From: Setophaga petechia
Lineage: Eukaryota > Chordata > Aves > Passeriformes > Parulidae
Length of the DNA stretch: 64,000 bases
Reading direction: 5' to 3'
NCBI GenBank assembly: GCA_024362935.1
Contig: JANCRA010000008.1
Coordinates: forward strand, 35,124,557 to 35,188,556
The notes beneath the pieces are model-generated. The model did no database searches, was not told where the DNA came from, and worked only from the letters and a program-made list of their open reading frames with translations. A program made the position numbers and the translations under genes. Below are positions 18,949 to 31,565 of the stretch, in pieces. Position 1 is the stretch's first letter. Every line of letters starts with the position of its first letter.

Positions 18949-21045
18949 GTAAAAGTATTGTTAGAGGTTCTTGTGCAAGCATTGCACAGCATGACAGCAG
19001 CAGAGCCTGCCTTCTTCTAGACTTGCAACACTGGTCTTTGTGCATTATGCTGCACTGAATGCAAGTGTTTAATAACAATTATAATTTAAATGTGTATTTT
19101 GCTCTAGTTTTGATAATGCTAAGATTCTCTTAATGAGAGAAGATTAGTTTCCCTCCCTGTGAGAAAAAATATCCAGAGAATTGTGTACGGTGAGGTTCTG
19201 GAATGTACCAAAACTTCCCTGAAAACTTTCTCAGTAGAGTACAAAAAAATTTTAATGACCATTAAAAAGCAAAATGTTGTCTATAATTGTCTCTAAACTT
19301 TAATTATAATTTGCTTCAGAATTTAAAATGAAATCTAATTGCATGACATGCTATTGTAAACATGTCAGATTGAATTTCAGGTATAAATAACTTTCTGACC
19401 AATAGAAGGTCACTTCACCAGTAAGGGTCTCTTGGTGTAGATGATGGAGCTTTCTGTTTGTAATATATGGGTAATCTGATGCTTGATTGTTTTTTTTTTT
19501 TCTGGAATTCATTCTTTGAAATCCTTTCATGCAAGCACATTTAAATTATAGTAGCTTCTCAATGTAACTTGAGTGGAAAGTTTTTTGGCTTCTTGCATAG
19601 TATTGTTACTGCATTCCAGCAGTGGAAATCTTGAGTTTTTTAAGAAATCATGAGAATTTTTGTGTAGTAATGACCTTTTTTCCAAAGATGTTCTAGAGAA
19701 AAGAGCTGCTTGATATTTAGTGGGCTTCTTTTTTTTTTTGTCAAACTAATGAAAATTACTTCTTCAGAAACAGCAGTTTCTTTCCCCAGATTATCAGTAT
19801 CTAAGATGATCTCTGTAGCATTAAAGAATGTTTTGTCCAATTTATGGTCTCTTGTATAGAAGTACTTCAGTAAACTGTTCTAATACTGTTGAAGAAATTG
19901 AAATATTGGGTTCCTCAGGTTTCTCAATGTTGGATTGATTTTTTTTTTTATGTCAGTTTTATTGTATCTTCTTTAGAGAGAGAAAGTAATGCAACTGTTG
20001 TTTTGGTTTGGGTAGTGAGTAGTTATTGCTCAATAATAAAGGACAAGTATGGGAAATATATTGCCCTGAGCAGATTCTTCATAATCAAGTAAGGGTGTAG
20101 GGTGAACTTTATAAAGAGCTAAAGATATTATTTTAAACTTTAATTTAATCCAGGAAGGGCTCAGGCAACAGCACTCTAGGGCCTGTGACATTAGGACACT
20201 ATCCTGAGGGAATCTAGTCCAGATCCTTGGTTCTGCCCTTGAATGATTTTTTTTTTATTTAATCATAAAATCGATATCAAAGAAAAATCAACAAAACATC
20301 TTACATGTTCTTAGAAAAGTGGCCGTTGAGGAAAGAAAATAAAAGAAGTAATAGAAATAAAAATCAGCATCTAAATAAGGCTTTATATATAACTGTGCAA
20401 AAGATATTTTTTCCATGCTAAATAAGTAGAGGGTTTCATTCATGTGGAATGAAAATAAAATGTATTTGTTGATGCTGTTTACAAAACAAATTTTAAAGGC
20501 AGAAGCTCATAGGCAAAGTAATGATACTGTGAAAGAAATACTCTCTTCTCATTCTTAGGAGCTGTGACTTTGGTTGTATTTTTGGCCATTCATTGATAAT
20601 TTAACTTTTAGCAAACTGCTTTCCATTGTCATGATCTGACAGACTGGGACCCAGAAAATTAGTATGATATGATAAACTATTTACATTTTTAAAATGTAAA
20701 TAAACTTAGATGGTTGTAAATACTTGGTGTTTTTTAAATCCTTCAGCTTACATATATACTTCTTAAAATTCTGTAATTTGAAAGCAAATGTTATAATTCT
20801 GTTATGAAGCCAGAGAACAATAAAATTAACATCAATTAATATAAAATTAATCAACAAGTAAATAAATATTTTTTATGAATATGTGGTTTCATCTAGCTGA
20901 AATGTGCTATTCTAAGGAAGTTCTAGACTTCTCTTTTACAAATGATTGAATATATTGCTTAATAATGGGACAGTCTGTGTTAAGTGCATCATAATAAATT
21001 ATACTGATAGTTGTATTTATTCAATGTTTTTCTCTGTTCCTGTAG
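18949..21045. other. RTTN intron between w10 and w11
   Basis: A 2.1-kb AT-rich intron with several poly-T runs (about 19491, 19731, 19940). No transposon or RNA gene is recognised. Confidence 0.5.
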
Positions 21046-21163
21046 CTTATGGAATCCTTAGTGGTTCCATGTCTGGCACTCCTACGCAAAATTGTGTGTG
21101 CTGACCCGGTTGTTCGCCTGTCCCTAGCACAGCAACCTTCTCTACTGCTTTTGCTGTTCAGAG
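21046..21163 (+). CDS. RTTN: RTTN exon w11 (phase 0 to 1)
   Basis: The acceptor is tgttcctgtag|CTTATG and the donor is TCAGAG|gtgaga. It encodes [17 protein letters not shown] and [20 protein letters not shown]. It is Leu-rich, consistent with the buried faces of a helical repeat. Confidence 0.87.
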
Positions 21164-21434
21164 GTGAGAATTGTATTTGCACTGTAATACCCCTGTCAAA
21201 AGATGGCTAGATACCTTCTTAAATACCTTCTTAAGAGCTTTGGATCACTTCATGGTATCAGATTCTGATATTTAAAACATAAATAACTGTGTGCTAGTTT
21301 TCCCATACTGTGGCATGTGTTGAAAGTGTTGGCAGGAAACTGTGGAAAGCAGTTGCTTTTAACTAGTGTTCTTCTATGTATTATTAGTTATCAGTTTTTT
21401 CTAACATGTTTTTAAATATCTTTATATTATTCAG

Positions 21435-21531
21435 TTTCCCTGATACTCCAAAGTGATTGTGCTGTTTTAACTGAAGCTGCAGTATTGCTTTGTCTTCTGT
21501 TGTTTGATGAAGTAGCAAGAACAGAAACATG
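21435..21531 (+). CDS. RTTN: RTTN exon w12 (phase 1 to 2)
   Basis: The acceptor is tattattcag|TTTCCC and the donor is ACATG|gtatga. It encodes VSLILQSDCAVLTEAAVLLC to ARTET plus two bases of a Trp codon. It is a strongly helical segment. Confidence 0.86.
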
Positions 21532-22302
21532 GTATGAAAATCCACTTATTTGATAACATATTGTCTAGACAAATTTTAAGTTTTAAATAGAAGTAAATTT
21601 TTATATATCTCCAGACGAATTATGCCCCGAACTTTTATAGATCCAAAATTGCATACTTATAGTCTGGATTGTTTCAATAACTGGATTACATGCTCTGGAG
21701 GCCTGTATGGCATATTTTTACACTCTGAATACCTTAGTGTTAATTTTATTTTTCAAAAAACCTTGATTGGTCTGTAATCCATCTTTTCCATGAATGGAAA
21801 CTACACAAATCAAATAGCTAGCTGTAGACATGTTTTTTTAACTTAAATAGAATTCTTCTATTTACTTTTGCTTTTAACTGTCACAGTTGTCTTTAAAGCA
21901 ACAGACCTCAGCTTACAGTATTTTATTATTTAAAAGCTGCATGAGTGCAAAAATGTGCTTTTAGAATTCACATGTGAAATATACTGAAAATACTTATAAT
22001 GTGTGGTTTTTCTCTAACAGAAAAAAGGAAACAAGTATGTGGAGTTTTTAATGCTCAGTACATCTGCAATAAGTATTCCATATGTGTGTCATTTAAGAAA
22101 TATCTTAATATTAGATAATCATGAAGAAATATTGTTTATTAATACAAATTATTCACCAGTGGGTTACTAAAGATCTAGCTAAAGGGGTTGCTAAAGGGAG
22201 AAATAGCTAAAGGGAGAAATAATAAGGAAATAACATGTGTAGTACAAGGAGAAAATAAAATCTTAAAATAGAGCTTTATAACTCTGACTTAATCTCTTTT
22301 AG

Positions 22303-22371
22303 GGCTGATGGCATAGCCAATAATAATACTGAGGTACCTGCCTTCAGTTTACCTGTTGCTGTTGTTAGAAG
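22303..22371 (+). CDS. RTTN: RTTN exon w13 (phase 2 to 2)
   Basis: The acceptor is aatctcttttag|GGCTGA and the donor is AGAAG|gtacgt. It is a short 69-bp exon encoding WADGIANNNTEVPAFSLP and then VAVVR. It links two helical blocks with a polar loop. Confidence 0.82.
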
Positions 22372-22690
22372 GTACGTGTGTGGGTGCTGGCTGGTTGGTT
22401 GGGTCATTGGTTTTGTTTGTTTTACAATTAACTGCCAATTTCCATTTGCTGTCCTTCCTGAAGTATGGAAGTGGCAGAATGAAAGAAAAAAAATGCTGCT
22501 GATGAAATCAGTGTTTTTAAATGGGAATTTTTTTTCTTCATGTCTTTCTTCTCTGTAAAAGAGGTTCAAAAACTTTATTTGCAAACTGACAAGCTGATCG
22601 TAATAGAGCATTTAATCTAAAAATGAGCAAACAAAAATCTCTCACCAACCACTTTCAAAGAAATTGTTATTGTTATTTGTGTATTTTTAG

Positions 22691-22879
22691 ATACCATCTC
22701 CCAGTCAGGATCACTGCTCATCATGTAGTAAGCCCTAATACTGTTGTGGTGCCATTGTCTTCCGAGTGCTTGGCTATGAAACCTGTGGCAGATATGCTTA
22801 AAACAGCTTGGAACCTGTCATGGTACCATGGGATTGAAAACCTGCTGCAGCTGGTAAATTATGAGAAGGAAACAGAAAC
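22691..22879 (+). CDS. RTTN: RTTN exon w14 (phase 2 to 2)
   Basis: The acceptor is gtatttttag|ATACCA and the donor is GAAAC|gtgagc. It encodes [20 protein letters not shown] to VNYEKETE. Reading through the donor would give an immediate TGA, so splicing at 22879 is required. The middle, [19 protein letters not shown], is distinctive for the protein. Confidence 0.86.
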
Positions 22880-23280
22880 GTGAGCCATTTTATCTTCCAT
22901 TTTAAGTCCCAATATATCTCAATTAAATTAGTGTTTCATGAAGTTTATATAGGTTTTCAACTTCAAACAGCAGTTCAAGCTGTTAGTTGTTTGAGAATGC
23001 TGTCATTTAAATGTAAAGGATCACATCCCAAGAGGATGAAGGTATGTTGTCACAGCCAATGTTTTACCTAAATTGCATTTTTACATGAAGTCTAGAGCTC
23101 AATCTAACTTTTATTGATAGTCAGGCTAATTCCAAACAATTTTAAATGAGCTCTGTGGCTGTTTTTCTTTATAGTCATTAGGGTTTCTAAGGGAACTGAC
23201 TCTTTTTTCCTACTATGTAGACCTCCAGCTATGAAGTTGCATGACTTTCTCTTGGTTTTCTTGAAGGTTTAAATTTCAAA

Positions 23281-23322
23281 TAAATACTAATTCTTAATGG
23301 TAATATTAAGAATTAGTATTTA
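23281..23322. repeat. Perfect 18-bp inverted repeat (hairpin)
   Basis: The arms 23281-23298 and 23305-23322 are exact reverse complements (TAAATACTAATTCTTAAT and its complement) with a 6-base loop GGTAAT. It lies in the intron between w14 and w15. Confidence 0.92.
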
Positions 23323-23569
23323 GGTATCATTTTACCAAAGAACTCAAAACACCTTATGATTTACATGTGGTGGTGCTGTTTTTGGTTTTAATTTTTTGTT
23401 TGGTTTGGTTGTTTTGAAGAGTGAGCCAAGAATTGGCTAACAAGAATAATGTTTTAAGCCAATTTCTGTTTTATCTTCTCAGTTAAGCAGGAAGGGGAAG
23501 AAGTCAGCACTCTCTAAAACATTTTGTAAAGATACTGTCTGTTAATAATGTTTCCCTATGCCTTTTCAG

Positions 23570-23809
23570 ATTTTTAGACTCACTAAAACTTTCCTCAGAA
23601 GACATTCTTATATTGAAAATAACTCACACAAACTATGGACTACAGGATTGTCTTAGTTTGATCATTCAGGCAGCATCCCACAGGGATGTTAGAACTGCTC
23701 TCACTAGGCTTAGCTTCTATGTCCTGAATGACAGACTTGCATTAAAATGCAGTTCTGGGCCTTGTGGAACCACTTTGAAAAGCTTTGTTTGGCAGAAAGC
23801 AATGAACAG
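23570..23809 (+). CDS. RTTN: RTTN exon w15 (phase 2 to 2)
   Basis: The acceptor is cccttttcag|ATTTTT (T-rich tract) and the donor is AACAG|gtaagc. At 240 bp it is the longest exon in the window, encoding [18 protein letters not shown] to SFVWQKAMN. It contains several helices, such as [17 protein letters not shown]. Confidence 0.87.
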
Positions 23810-23920
23810 GTAAGCTATTCACTACAATAATCCCACTACTACAATATACTAAAATGGTAACATTTCTATTTTTCATATTTTAACTTTAGGGAATTGATTG
23901 TCAGTGCATCTCTGATTCCG

Positions 23921-24013
23921 ATATATATATATACACACACACATCTATCTATCTATCTATCTACCTATCATATGTCTATATATTATATATTAGATATCTA
24001 TGTATCTATATCT
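23921..24013. repeat. Compound microsatellite (TA)n(CA)n(ATCT)n
   Basis: TA repeats run into CA repeats, then ATCT repeats that decay into TATA/TCTA. It directly abuts the 5' end of the CR1 fragment at 24014. Confidence 0.93.
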
Positions 24014-24780
24014 GGGCTGACAGGAATCTTAAGCAAGTCAGCAAGGGGAAGTGCAGAGTCTTGCACCTGGGGAAGAGCAAGCCCATGCCTCTGGGGTGAA
24101 CCAAGCTGAAAAGCAACTTTGCAGAAAAGGGCCTGGGGGTCCTGTGGGACATCAAGGTGAAAATGAACCAGCAGCTTGCCCTTGCAGTAAAAAAGGCAAA
24201 TGTTATCCTAGGCTGCTTCAGGAGGAGTGTTAGCAGCAAGTTGAGGCAGGTGATCCTTCTGTTCTGTTCAGCACTGGTCTGGAGCTCTGGGTCCTGCTTT
24301 GGACTTGCTAGTATAAGAGAGAATCATATGGAGCACACATACTGGAGAGAGTCCAATGAAGAACCATAAAGACGATGAAAGACTGGAATATTTTTCATTT
24401 GAGTAAAGGGTGAGAGGGCTAGGACTGATAAATGTGGAGGAAAGAACACTCAGAGTGAAGATCTTGTCACTGTGTACGAGTCCCAGCAGAGAAGGTGGGA
24501 CTAGGCTCTTTCCAGTGGTGTCCTGTGAGAGAAAGAATGGCCACAAGCTGCAGCACAAAAGGATCCCTGTGAATGTCAGGAAACACTTTTTTACTGTGAA
24601 GGTGACCAAACACTGACACAGGTTGCCCAAAGATGTTGTAGCATCTCTATCCTTGGGGTTACTGAGAAGCTTTCTGGACACTGTCCTGAGCAACAGCTAC
24701 ATGTGTCCCTTCATAAGCAGGGTGGCATGACCAGGTGACCCCTGCAAGTCCCTTGCAATCTCAAAGATTATGTGATCTTG
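24014..24780 (+). mobile_element. CR1 LINE fragment, 3' end, sense to RTTN
   Basis: Features of the bird CR1 3' region appear in order: GTGCAGAGTCTTGCACCTGGGG, the end of the reverse-transcriptase region, CAGGTTGCCCAAAGATGTTG, ATCCTTGGGG, and a 3' end close to GATTATGTGATCTTG. It is 5'-truncated as usual for CR1, and frames are broken. Confidence 0.85.
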
Positions 24781-25207
24781 CAACTTACATAAAGAAAGCC
24801 ATCAAATTTTAAAATTTGGTATTTAAAATAAGGGCTATTTGAAATGCATAGGTAAGCTTTCCTTCTATTATCAAATGGTAGTATTTAATTGATAATTAAC
24901 TTTTTATTTCCTGTGTGACCCTGCTCAGATTTCTCTAGTTTACTAAACAGAATGACATTATTACCATATGCAAATAGATTTTTAAAATATGCATAACTAT
25001 TCTGCATAATAACAATAACAACATTAACAGTATATGGTATATATTTGTGTATCATGGGCTAATACAGTGCTGTATTTGCTATATATGTAATAGACAAACT
25101 TACTCCATATAATTTAACATTTGCAGGTGACTCCAGTCCTATTAGCCTGAGGTTTTAAATGCTCTTTTAAGACGGTACAAGTATGAAAACTTTTATTTGT
25201 GTTGCAG
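24781..25207. other. Intron sequence between CR1 and exon w16
   Basis: AT-rich unique sequence with no features recognised. It ends at the GTTGCAG acceptor of w16. Confidence 0.5.
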
Positions 25208-25352
25208 GTTTCTACAAGTGCTTCCAGCTTCAGTGGAGGATGAAAAGCTTTTGGTAGATGTCCTAAGATTTTTAAACAAATTGCTTAGAGAACAGAAATC
25301 AAATCTGGAGTCAGACCATCTAAAGTGGATCTTGAAATCATTGCTTAAAAAT
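25208..25352 (+). CDS. RTTN: RTTN exon w16 (phase 2 to 0)
   Basis: The acceptor is tgtgttgcag|GTTTCT and the donor is AAAAAT|gtaaga. It encodes RFLQVLPASVEDEKLLVDVL to WILKSLLKN. Helical repeat content continues. Confidence 0.86.
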
Positions 25353-26136
25353 GTAAGAATGGAGTTGTTGTACATATTTACATTATTTGATTGACCACAT
25401 AACTGTACTTGCACGCACGTGTGCGTACCTGCAGAGCTGCACGAGGGTGCACTTAGCTACACATGAATGTATTACCTCTGTAACATGGAAGAGCTTCCAT
25501 TGTCTTACAAAGGATGTCCTATGTTAAATACAGTCTGCATGCACTTGCATTTTTCCATTTACAAATAAAATCTAAGCATTTGTGGAAAAATGCTTGTAGA
25601 CTTCATTTCAATTACTTATAGACTACTGGTACTTCAATTTATATTGCTACCTGGGAAATCTATAAACTTTTAAAAGTATGACCCATTCAATACATTAATA
25701 TAAAACCTTAAAGCCATTTGAAAGGAAGTCTTTCAAGCAGCTGAGAAGTACAAAATGCAGCCTGAACTAATTTTGTTACTATGTTTCCTGGTTTTTTGTG
25801 ATCAATTTTTTATTGCTGGTTGTTACTGTATTACTTTGAGTTTTCTTTCATCCTTCGTAATACACTGTATTCTTAATGCCAAGATATTTGAAAGGCCTTA
25901 ACAGTAGATTCTTTTATGGCATTTAATAGATTCAAGATTCAAGTTAGTGCTAGGAATTATAGTAATTTTTCACTAAACTTTTTGCAGTTACTTCTTAGTT
26001 AAGTAATCATGGAATTTCTGGTTTATAATGTGTGTCATTTGCAAGTTTTCAACAGAAAAAAATGGCTTTAATGAAGGCCTTAAAAAGGATTTAAACAATG
26101 CATTATGTGACTGTATTTTTTATTCTTTTCTTTTAG

Positions 26137-26291
26137 CAGCCAAAATCCCTTACGGGCCTTCTGGTGCGACCGGAATCCCAAGTGCAGGATGAAATGGATG
26201 AAACACAAGCTGCTGTCAGGCAACGACTGGATAAAGAACTCATTCGTCTTTTTAACCTGTTGTTAGTTTGTTCCATGTCTGTGACTGACAG
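26137..26291 (+). CDS. RTTN: RTTN exon w17 (phase 0 to 2), NAGNAG acceptor
   Basis: The acceptor region reads tttttagCAG|CCAAAA, so splicing at 26137 includes a Gln codon and splicing at 26140 drops it. The donor is GACAG|gtacag. It encodes QPKSLTGLLVRPESQVQDEM to CSMSVTD plus two bases. Confidence 0.86.
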
Positions 26292-27125
26292 GTACAGTGC
26301 AAATGGACCTGCCTCTGGCATTCTGACCGGGCATCATAACACCTATTGCTGCTGAATTTTGGTCATAATTTGAATGTTGTTACATCATGGCTCAATTGCT
26401 CTTAACCCTGAATATACACTCTTGAAATGAAGATCAGCATTGGATGTTCCTTTTGACTGTAAAATCAGGAAATTAACCAGGAAATTTGAAAGAGAATGTG
26501 CTAGTGGTCACTTAGCAAATGGATAATTAAATTGATTGCATGGAGGAGAAGGGCTATTTTTTTCACTGCTGCAAATTTGCATGAGCAAATGGTAACTTCA
26601 TTGATTTTTAACATGTATTTATAGCAAAGTAAAACATTGGAATATTAAAAATAGCAATAAATGTTTCTTTTCATTGAACTCTTTTTTGTCCTATTTGCGA
26701 CAACTACTTTTAGCATGAAGCTCCAACCTTTTTTTGTCAATTGAGCAAACGCAGAAATTAATTTACATTATTTTTTCTTCAAATTTCTCATAAAACCTTG
26801 CCCACACACTAAATCTCTCCATCCAAATGTATCCTAAGAGTTAATAAAATTTCAGTTTAAGATAATATTTGATTATTTAGTTTCACAATATACCTTTGTA
26901 AAAATATTTTCAAGATATTATCTTTTTCATTATTTTCACTTGGTTATTTTCTAAGTGTTTTGACAGTGTGAAAAGGGCATGCTATAGACATCCATACTAT
27001 TTATGTGTCTCATATTCCTGTATTATTTATCTACTTAATTCTAGATTTATTGTTTTTTTCAGGAAATATTTTTAAATTTGTCTCTTGAATCAGAACAAAC
27101 ATAAGTGTAACAGGCCATACATTTA

Positions 27126-27193
27126 AGAGTTGGACTTGATAATCCTTGTTGGTCCCTTCCAGCTTAGAATATTCTAGACACTGTGTGATTCTG
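27126..27193 (+). mobile_element. CR1 3'-tail fragment
   Basis: AGTTGGACTTGATAATCCTT, GGTCCCTTCCAGC and GTGTGATTCTG form the standard CR1 end. Only about 70 bases remain. No tRNA-like head is seen upstream, so it is taken as LINE, not SINE. Confidence 0.75.
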
Positions 27194-27537
27194 GAACTAC
27201 TGAGTTTTGCAGCTCTTCTCAATGTGTCATCCATTGTTTTCAAGCTCTTGCTCTTTGTTTAGCATGCTCCTTAATAATGAGTTATATCTTATTTGTCTTT
27301 TTTTAGTTAAACTACTTCATTGTAATCAGATGCAATGCTTTCAGAACCAGGGAAAAGCTAGAAATGTCAAATTTGATTTCATATTACTCTTTGCATAATG
27401 TACTATTAAGTAATTGAGATGCTGAGCCTCAAAGCCTAGTAGTAAGAAGAAGGAGGCATTGACCATTTTCAAAATGATTCTTTGTAACAGTTTCATATTG
27501 ATGGTTCATCTGTTTTGTTTTTTTACAATTAAACCAG

Positions 27538-27757
27538 AGAGGGCTTGGAACTTGCTGGCTCATTCAGAACAGAACTGGCTCTGAAGCTGCTTCAGTGCTT
27601 AAGGCTAACAGATGCACCACATTTTTATGGACTGCCATCACTGGAGAGAACGTTACAAGGAATGGTTCATGTTACTGCACTTCCAGGCTGGAGCACCTAC
27701 TCTGCTGCAGTTGAACCTGTCACAATTTGTAAGAAGTATTTAACAGGTCTTCTTGAG
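27538..27757 (+). CDS. RTTN: RTTN exon w18 (phase 2 to 0)
   Basis: The acceptor is attaaaccag|AGAGGG, with a rather short pyrimidine tract, and the donor is CTTGAG|gtgagt, which is strong. It encodes REGLELAGSFRTELALKLLQ to KKYLTGLLE, including a conserved-looking ALPGWSTYSAAVEPV stretch. Confidence 0.86.
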
Positions 27758-29426
27758 GTGAGTAGCTTATGCTCTTACTTATCTTTTGGTTTGAATTCTG
27801 GTAAAGAACTGTGTAACTAATGACAGTAGGCTTTTTACAATGCACTTTTAGTGAATGTTGTCAGTAGCAATAGGTGTGGGAAAGATGCTTTTTCCTGCTA
27901 AGTAAATAGGAATGATACAGAGACTATATTGAGTGCTGTGTGTCTGTAGTTGTGAAGATTGGTTGTATTGCATGTGCTTTCATCATTGATTTAAGAGGTA
28001 ATACAAAGTGACTGTAGTTTTAAGCAAGATAAAAAATATATGTGGTGTTTTTAATAACTGAAACCCCAAGAGGAAAAATCCAAGATAACTTCCCCCAGGC
28101 AAAATCCACGTATGAAAGGTAGTCTGGGAGGACATTGGCTTGTTGGTAGGTTGTTAACACAGAGAAAGCAAAAAAGAGGTAATTCAAGCTGCTGCAGTTG
28201 TTTGAAAGACAAAATTTCATTCTTATTTTCAGTGTTTTTCTATGTTTTCCAAGTGCATGGACATGGTACACAGCTAGCTTCTGCTCCTAAAATGATGTCT
28301 TTTGAAAACTCCAGTCTTCTTAAAAGGAAAAGCATAATGCTGTCTTTCTGTTTAACAGAATTAACATATTCAGTAGTACACTTTCAAAAGTTTTTAGTTC
28401 AAATACCAATACCTCTGATGAAGAAAAGATAGAGTGTTTTAGGGGCCTTAACTTGCCAAGATGTCTTGAGTAGAAGGAAAGAAACATTTTAGAACCTGAT
28501 TGATTAGATGTCACTTGAGGTCTAGGCTAAAAATGGCGCAAAGAGTATAGATTTTGTCATGCAAATGAAAGAATATTACTGGAAAAAATAATAATAAATA
28601 TTATGGCATGCAATGAACTTGTGTGTGTAAGCTCTTGTTCAGAAGAATTAGGCAATTTTATTTGGCCTAAATATGAAAGTAAATGTGGGTTTCTTTTGGA
28701 GAAGAATGGAGCATGTGGGTATTAAAAAAAACTTCTGTAGGTTGGGACAGTGAAAGGAAGAAAAAGAGCAAAAATGCAGAGGTTTAAATCACTGTGTTTT
28801 TGTGGAGAAAAATAAATCTAGAAGTGTATCTTCTAAGATGATTATTTTTTTAAAAAGTATTTTGGGGCATATTTTGTTGAAAGCAGCATACCTTTTAATA
28901 TGCTTTTAATACCTTTTAATATGGTTACTTATTTGATCAGACACTTTATTTTATGTTAGGATCCACTGACCTTTGTTTCTGTTTATTAGTATTTGATATA
29001 GAAAATGGACAAATTTCTTCAAATCACAATGAAGTATATAAATGACACTTTCTCTTGAACACTGAATTTTGAAATGAAAGTTTATTTTTAATTCCAAACA
29101 TAGCAAAAGAAAACCTGCATACAATAAATGAACTTTCAGCTCCTTGAAAAGAAACTTTCAGGTTTCTATTCAACTTAGAGCTTACTATTAAGCTTGACTA
29201 TATTCTTAATTTGAATAAATCGAAAACTACAGTTGTTCAGAAGTTTAAATGTATAGGAACCCATGACATGACCAAATGACTCAGAAATAAAGAAATTCTT
29301 ACAATTCAGCTAGAAATCTATCAACTTTCATGAGTTTAAATTATGATTTAGTGTGTAATACAGTTTGTACTCTGTTTGTGTGCTGTTTACAGTAAAGCTG
29401 TTATGAACTTGTACCCTCACTCTTAG
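27758..29426. other. RTTN intron between w18 and w19
   Basis: A 1.7-kb intron of unique AT-rich sequence. No mobile element is recognised. Confidence 0.5.
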
Positions 29427-29555
29427 GTCATCTCATCATTTTATGTTGAGTGGGGGGGAAATGCCATGTCCTTCATGGGAAAAGGTGTGACAAAAAGCAC
29501 AGTCCTTTGCTTGCTTCACTTATCTCACGAAATGATGGCTCAAGCCAAGGATATG
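29427..29555 (+). CDS. RTTN: RTTN exon w19 (phase 0 to 0)
   Basis: The acceptor is cctcactcttag|GTCATC and the donor is GATATG|gtgagt. It encodes [19 protein letters not shown] to MMAQAKDM. A seven-G run lies inside the coding sequence (TGG GGG GGA), a slippage-prone spot. Confidence 0.86.
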
Positions 29556-29641
29556 GTGAGTGCATTCCAGTTGTCCTTATCTCATCACTGGTGAGGGCTA
29601 TGCAGAGAGATTTTAACTGCTGAAGTTCAAAGATAACTTTC

Positions 29642-29760
29642 TGTCATGGTTTAGGAATGGTGCTCTCCAACTCAGAGTTTAGTCCTGCTAAAACCAGACC
29701 ACTGCTTACTCTTCCTTCCCCTCCAACTGGAAGCACAAAAGACAAAAAACCCCCACATTG
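29642..29760 (+). mobile_element. Possible avian ERVL-type LTR fragment
   Basis: TGTCATGGTTTAGGAATGG, then CTGCTAAAACCAGACCACTGC, resembles the start of old avian ERVL-type LTRs (TGTCATGGTTT, CTAAAACCA). It fades after about 120 bases with no visible end, so it would be a truncated piece. Identification is from a remembered motif only. Confidence 0.45.
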
Positions 29761-30814
29761 ATCTCATTTGGTCTATAATCTTAGGTAAATGTACAGGATA
29801 GACTATAGTATACAAAATGAAATTGGTTTGTAAATAATTCTGTGGATTTTGAAAGGCCTTCTTTCAGAATACGTGTCATTTCCTTTTTATAAAAAAATGA
29901 AACATTGGGATTTGCTATAGGATGAATAAATTTAGGAATTTATAACATCATTATTTCTTCAGCCTCACAGACAACAGGCTTTCTAACCTGCGTTTAAACC
30001 TTCATGTACATAGGACTTTCACAATTGTGTGTGTGTATATATTTGAAAGAATATGTACATACATGGAAAAAGGATTGCCAGATAAAAGGAGCTATCATTA
30101 TATACTAGCAAAATTCATATTGTGCTTTGTGTTCATGTACATGTTTGAGGGCTAGATTTGCCAGTTTAGTAAGATAGCCTTTATCATGAAGCAGTTGAAG
30201 CAAATTCAACAATAAGTATTATTTTAAGGAATTAAAATCAAGTCTTCCTAAATATCTGTGATAGCCACAAATGAAAACCTTTCTTTATGATCAAGCACAC
30301 ATGTAACTAGAAATTGCAGTATACCTGCTTCTCCAAATTCCAGGTGTCTCTTTCTTCAGCTCTCTACTCCTTTTTCAAGATACTAGGTACTGGAAGAGTT
30401 TATTAAAATTGGGAGGGGGCAGAACTTTAAGTACACTGCAGGGAGACAGCAGCCTCCAAAGACTTAGATCATAAATGCATAGATGAAAGTGTGGACTTTA
30501 TTTTTTTAGTATCATTGCTAGCATAATTTTCTTGTGTTTCTAAGTCATACTCTGTGTTTATGACACTTTTACTCTTTGGACTGCACTAATAATTTTTAGT
30601 CTCAAAGAAATTTTAAAACCTGTCTTGTTTACAATCATGTGAATTAGTGTCAAATCCTTATGGAAATAGAAATACAAAATTATCCTTCCTCTGTGCAATT
30701 TGAGTTACATCAAGCTGTTTTAGTAGTTGTTGGTAGCTCACACTGTTCGTACACTGGTATGGATTGAAAGATTTATAAAATAATTTCTTAATTTGTTTTC
30801 TGTTTGCTAATCAG

Positions 30815-30922
30815 GACTGGATATCTCTTTGGTCTTTGCCGTATGATAGTGGTGAAGAACAAGTTCTGTCTCATCTAGGTCTGGCATGGCTGGTTCCTTT
30901 ATGGGTAGATAGAGATCCTGAG
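30815..30922 (+). CDS. RTTN: RTTN exon w20 (phase 0 to 0)
   Basis: The acceptor is gtttgctaatcag|GACTGG and the donor is CCTGAG|gtttgt. It encodes DWISLWSLPYDSGEEQVLSH to PLWVDRDPE. WLVPLWVDRDPEVRFTALG, across this junction, is a typical HEAT-like helix turn. Confidence 0.86.
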
Positions 30923-31565
30923 GTTTGTTACTGTGATATTAACTTCATATCTTATTTTGACCCTTAAACATTTGAAAATTTTTGATTCATTAATGTATTT
31001 AATAGTAGAACTGTTGTTCCGAATTATTTAAAATGTTACTAACGCTATCCTAAATAGCAGTAATAATACAGTAGGGAGAGTGTTTCCATATAAACATCAT
31101 CTAAGAAATCCTTCCTTATATCTTGTGTCCTCTATGCTTTCATTAGTCACTCACTATCATGATTCATTGGCAGTTTTCCTTGTCATTGCCGTAACTTAGC
31201 TGCAAAGCAGAAACATTTACGTGATCTAAAAATTCAGAGCAAATGTATTTAATGGGAATCTGTTAAATTATGAGTTTGCTAAATGGACTTATTTTCAAGT
31301 GGTAAAATATGGAGAATATTAAAGATTATCTTGCTTAGTTTTGAATACTTAAAAATAATTTTGCTTACTCATTTTGCGAATAAACACAAAGTGAATTTAG
31401 TTGTGATTGTGAGTAGAGAGCAAGAGAAATATAGGAAAAGAGGTTGTTACTTTTGAAATTTTTCCCTTAAGCTCCAGAATGAGTTGATACAATTTAATAA
31501 TAAAAAAAAAGGTGTTGCTAATTACTGTAAGTAATACCACTTCCTGTTGTGCTTATATGTACTAG

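Noticed and set aside
23921..24013. CRISPR-like repeat array
   Set aside because: It is a plain microsatellite with no spacers, in a vertebrate intron.
24268..24693. 141-codon frame on - strand
   Set aside because: It lies wholly inside the sense CR1 fragment.
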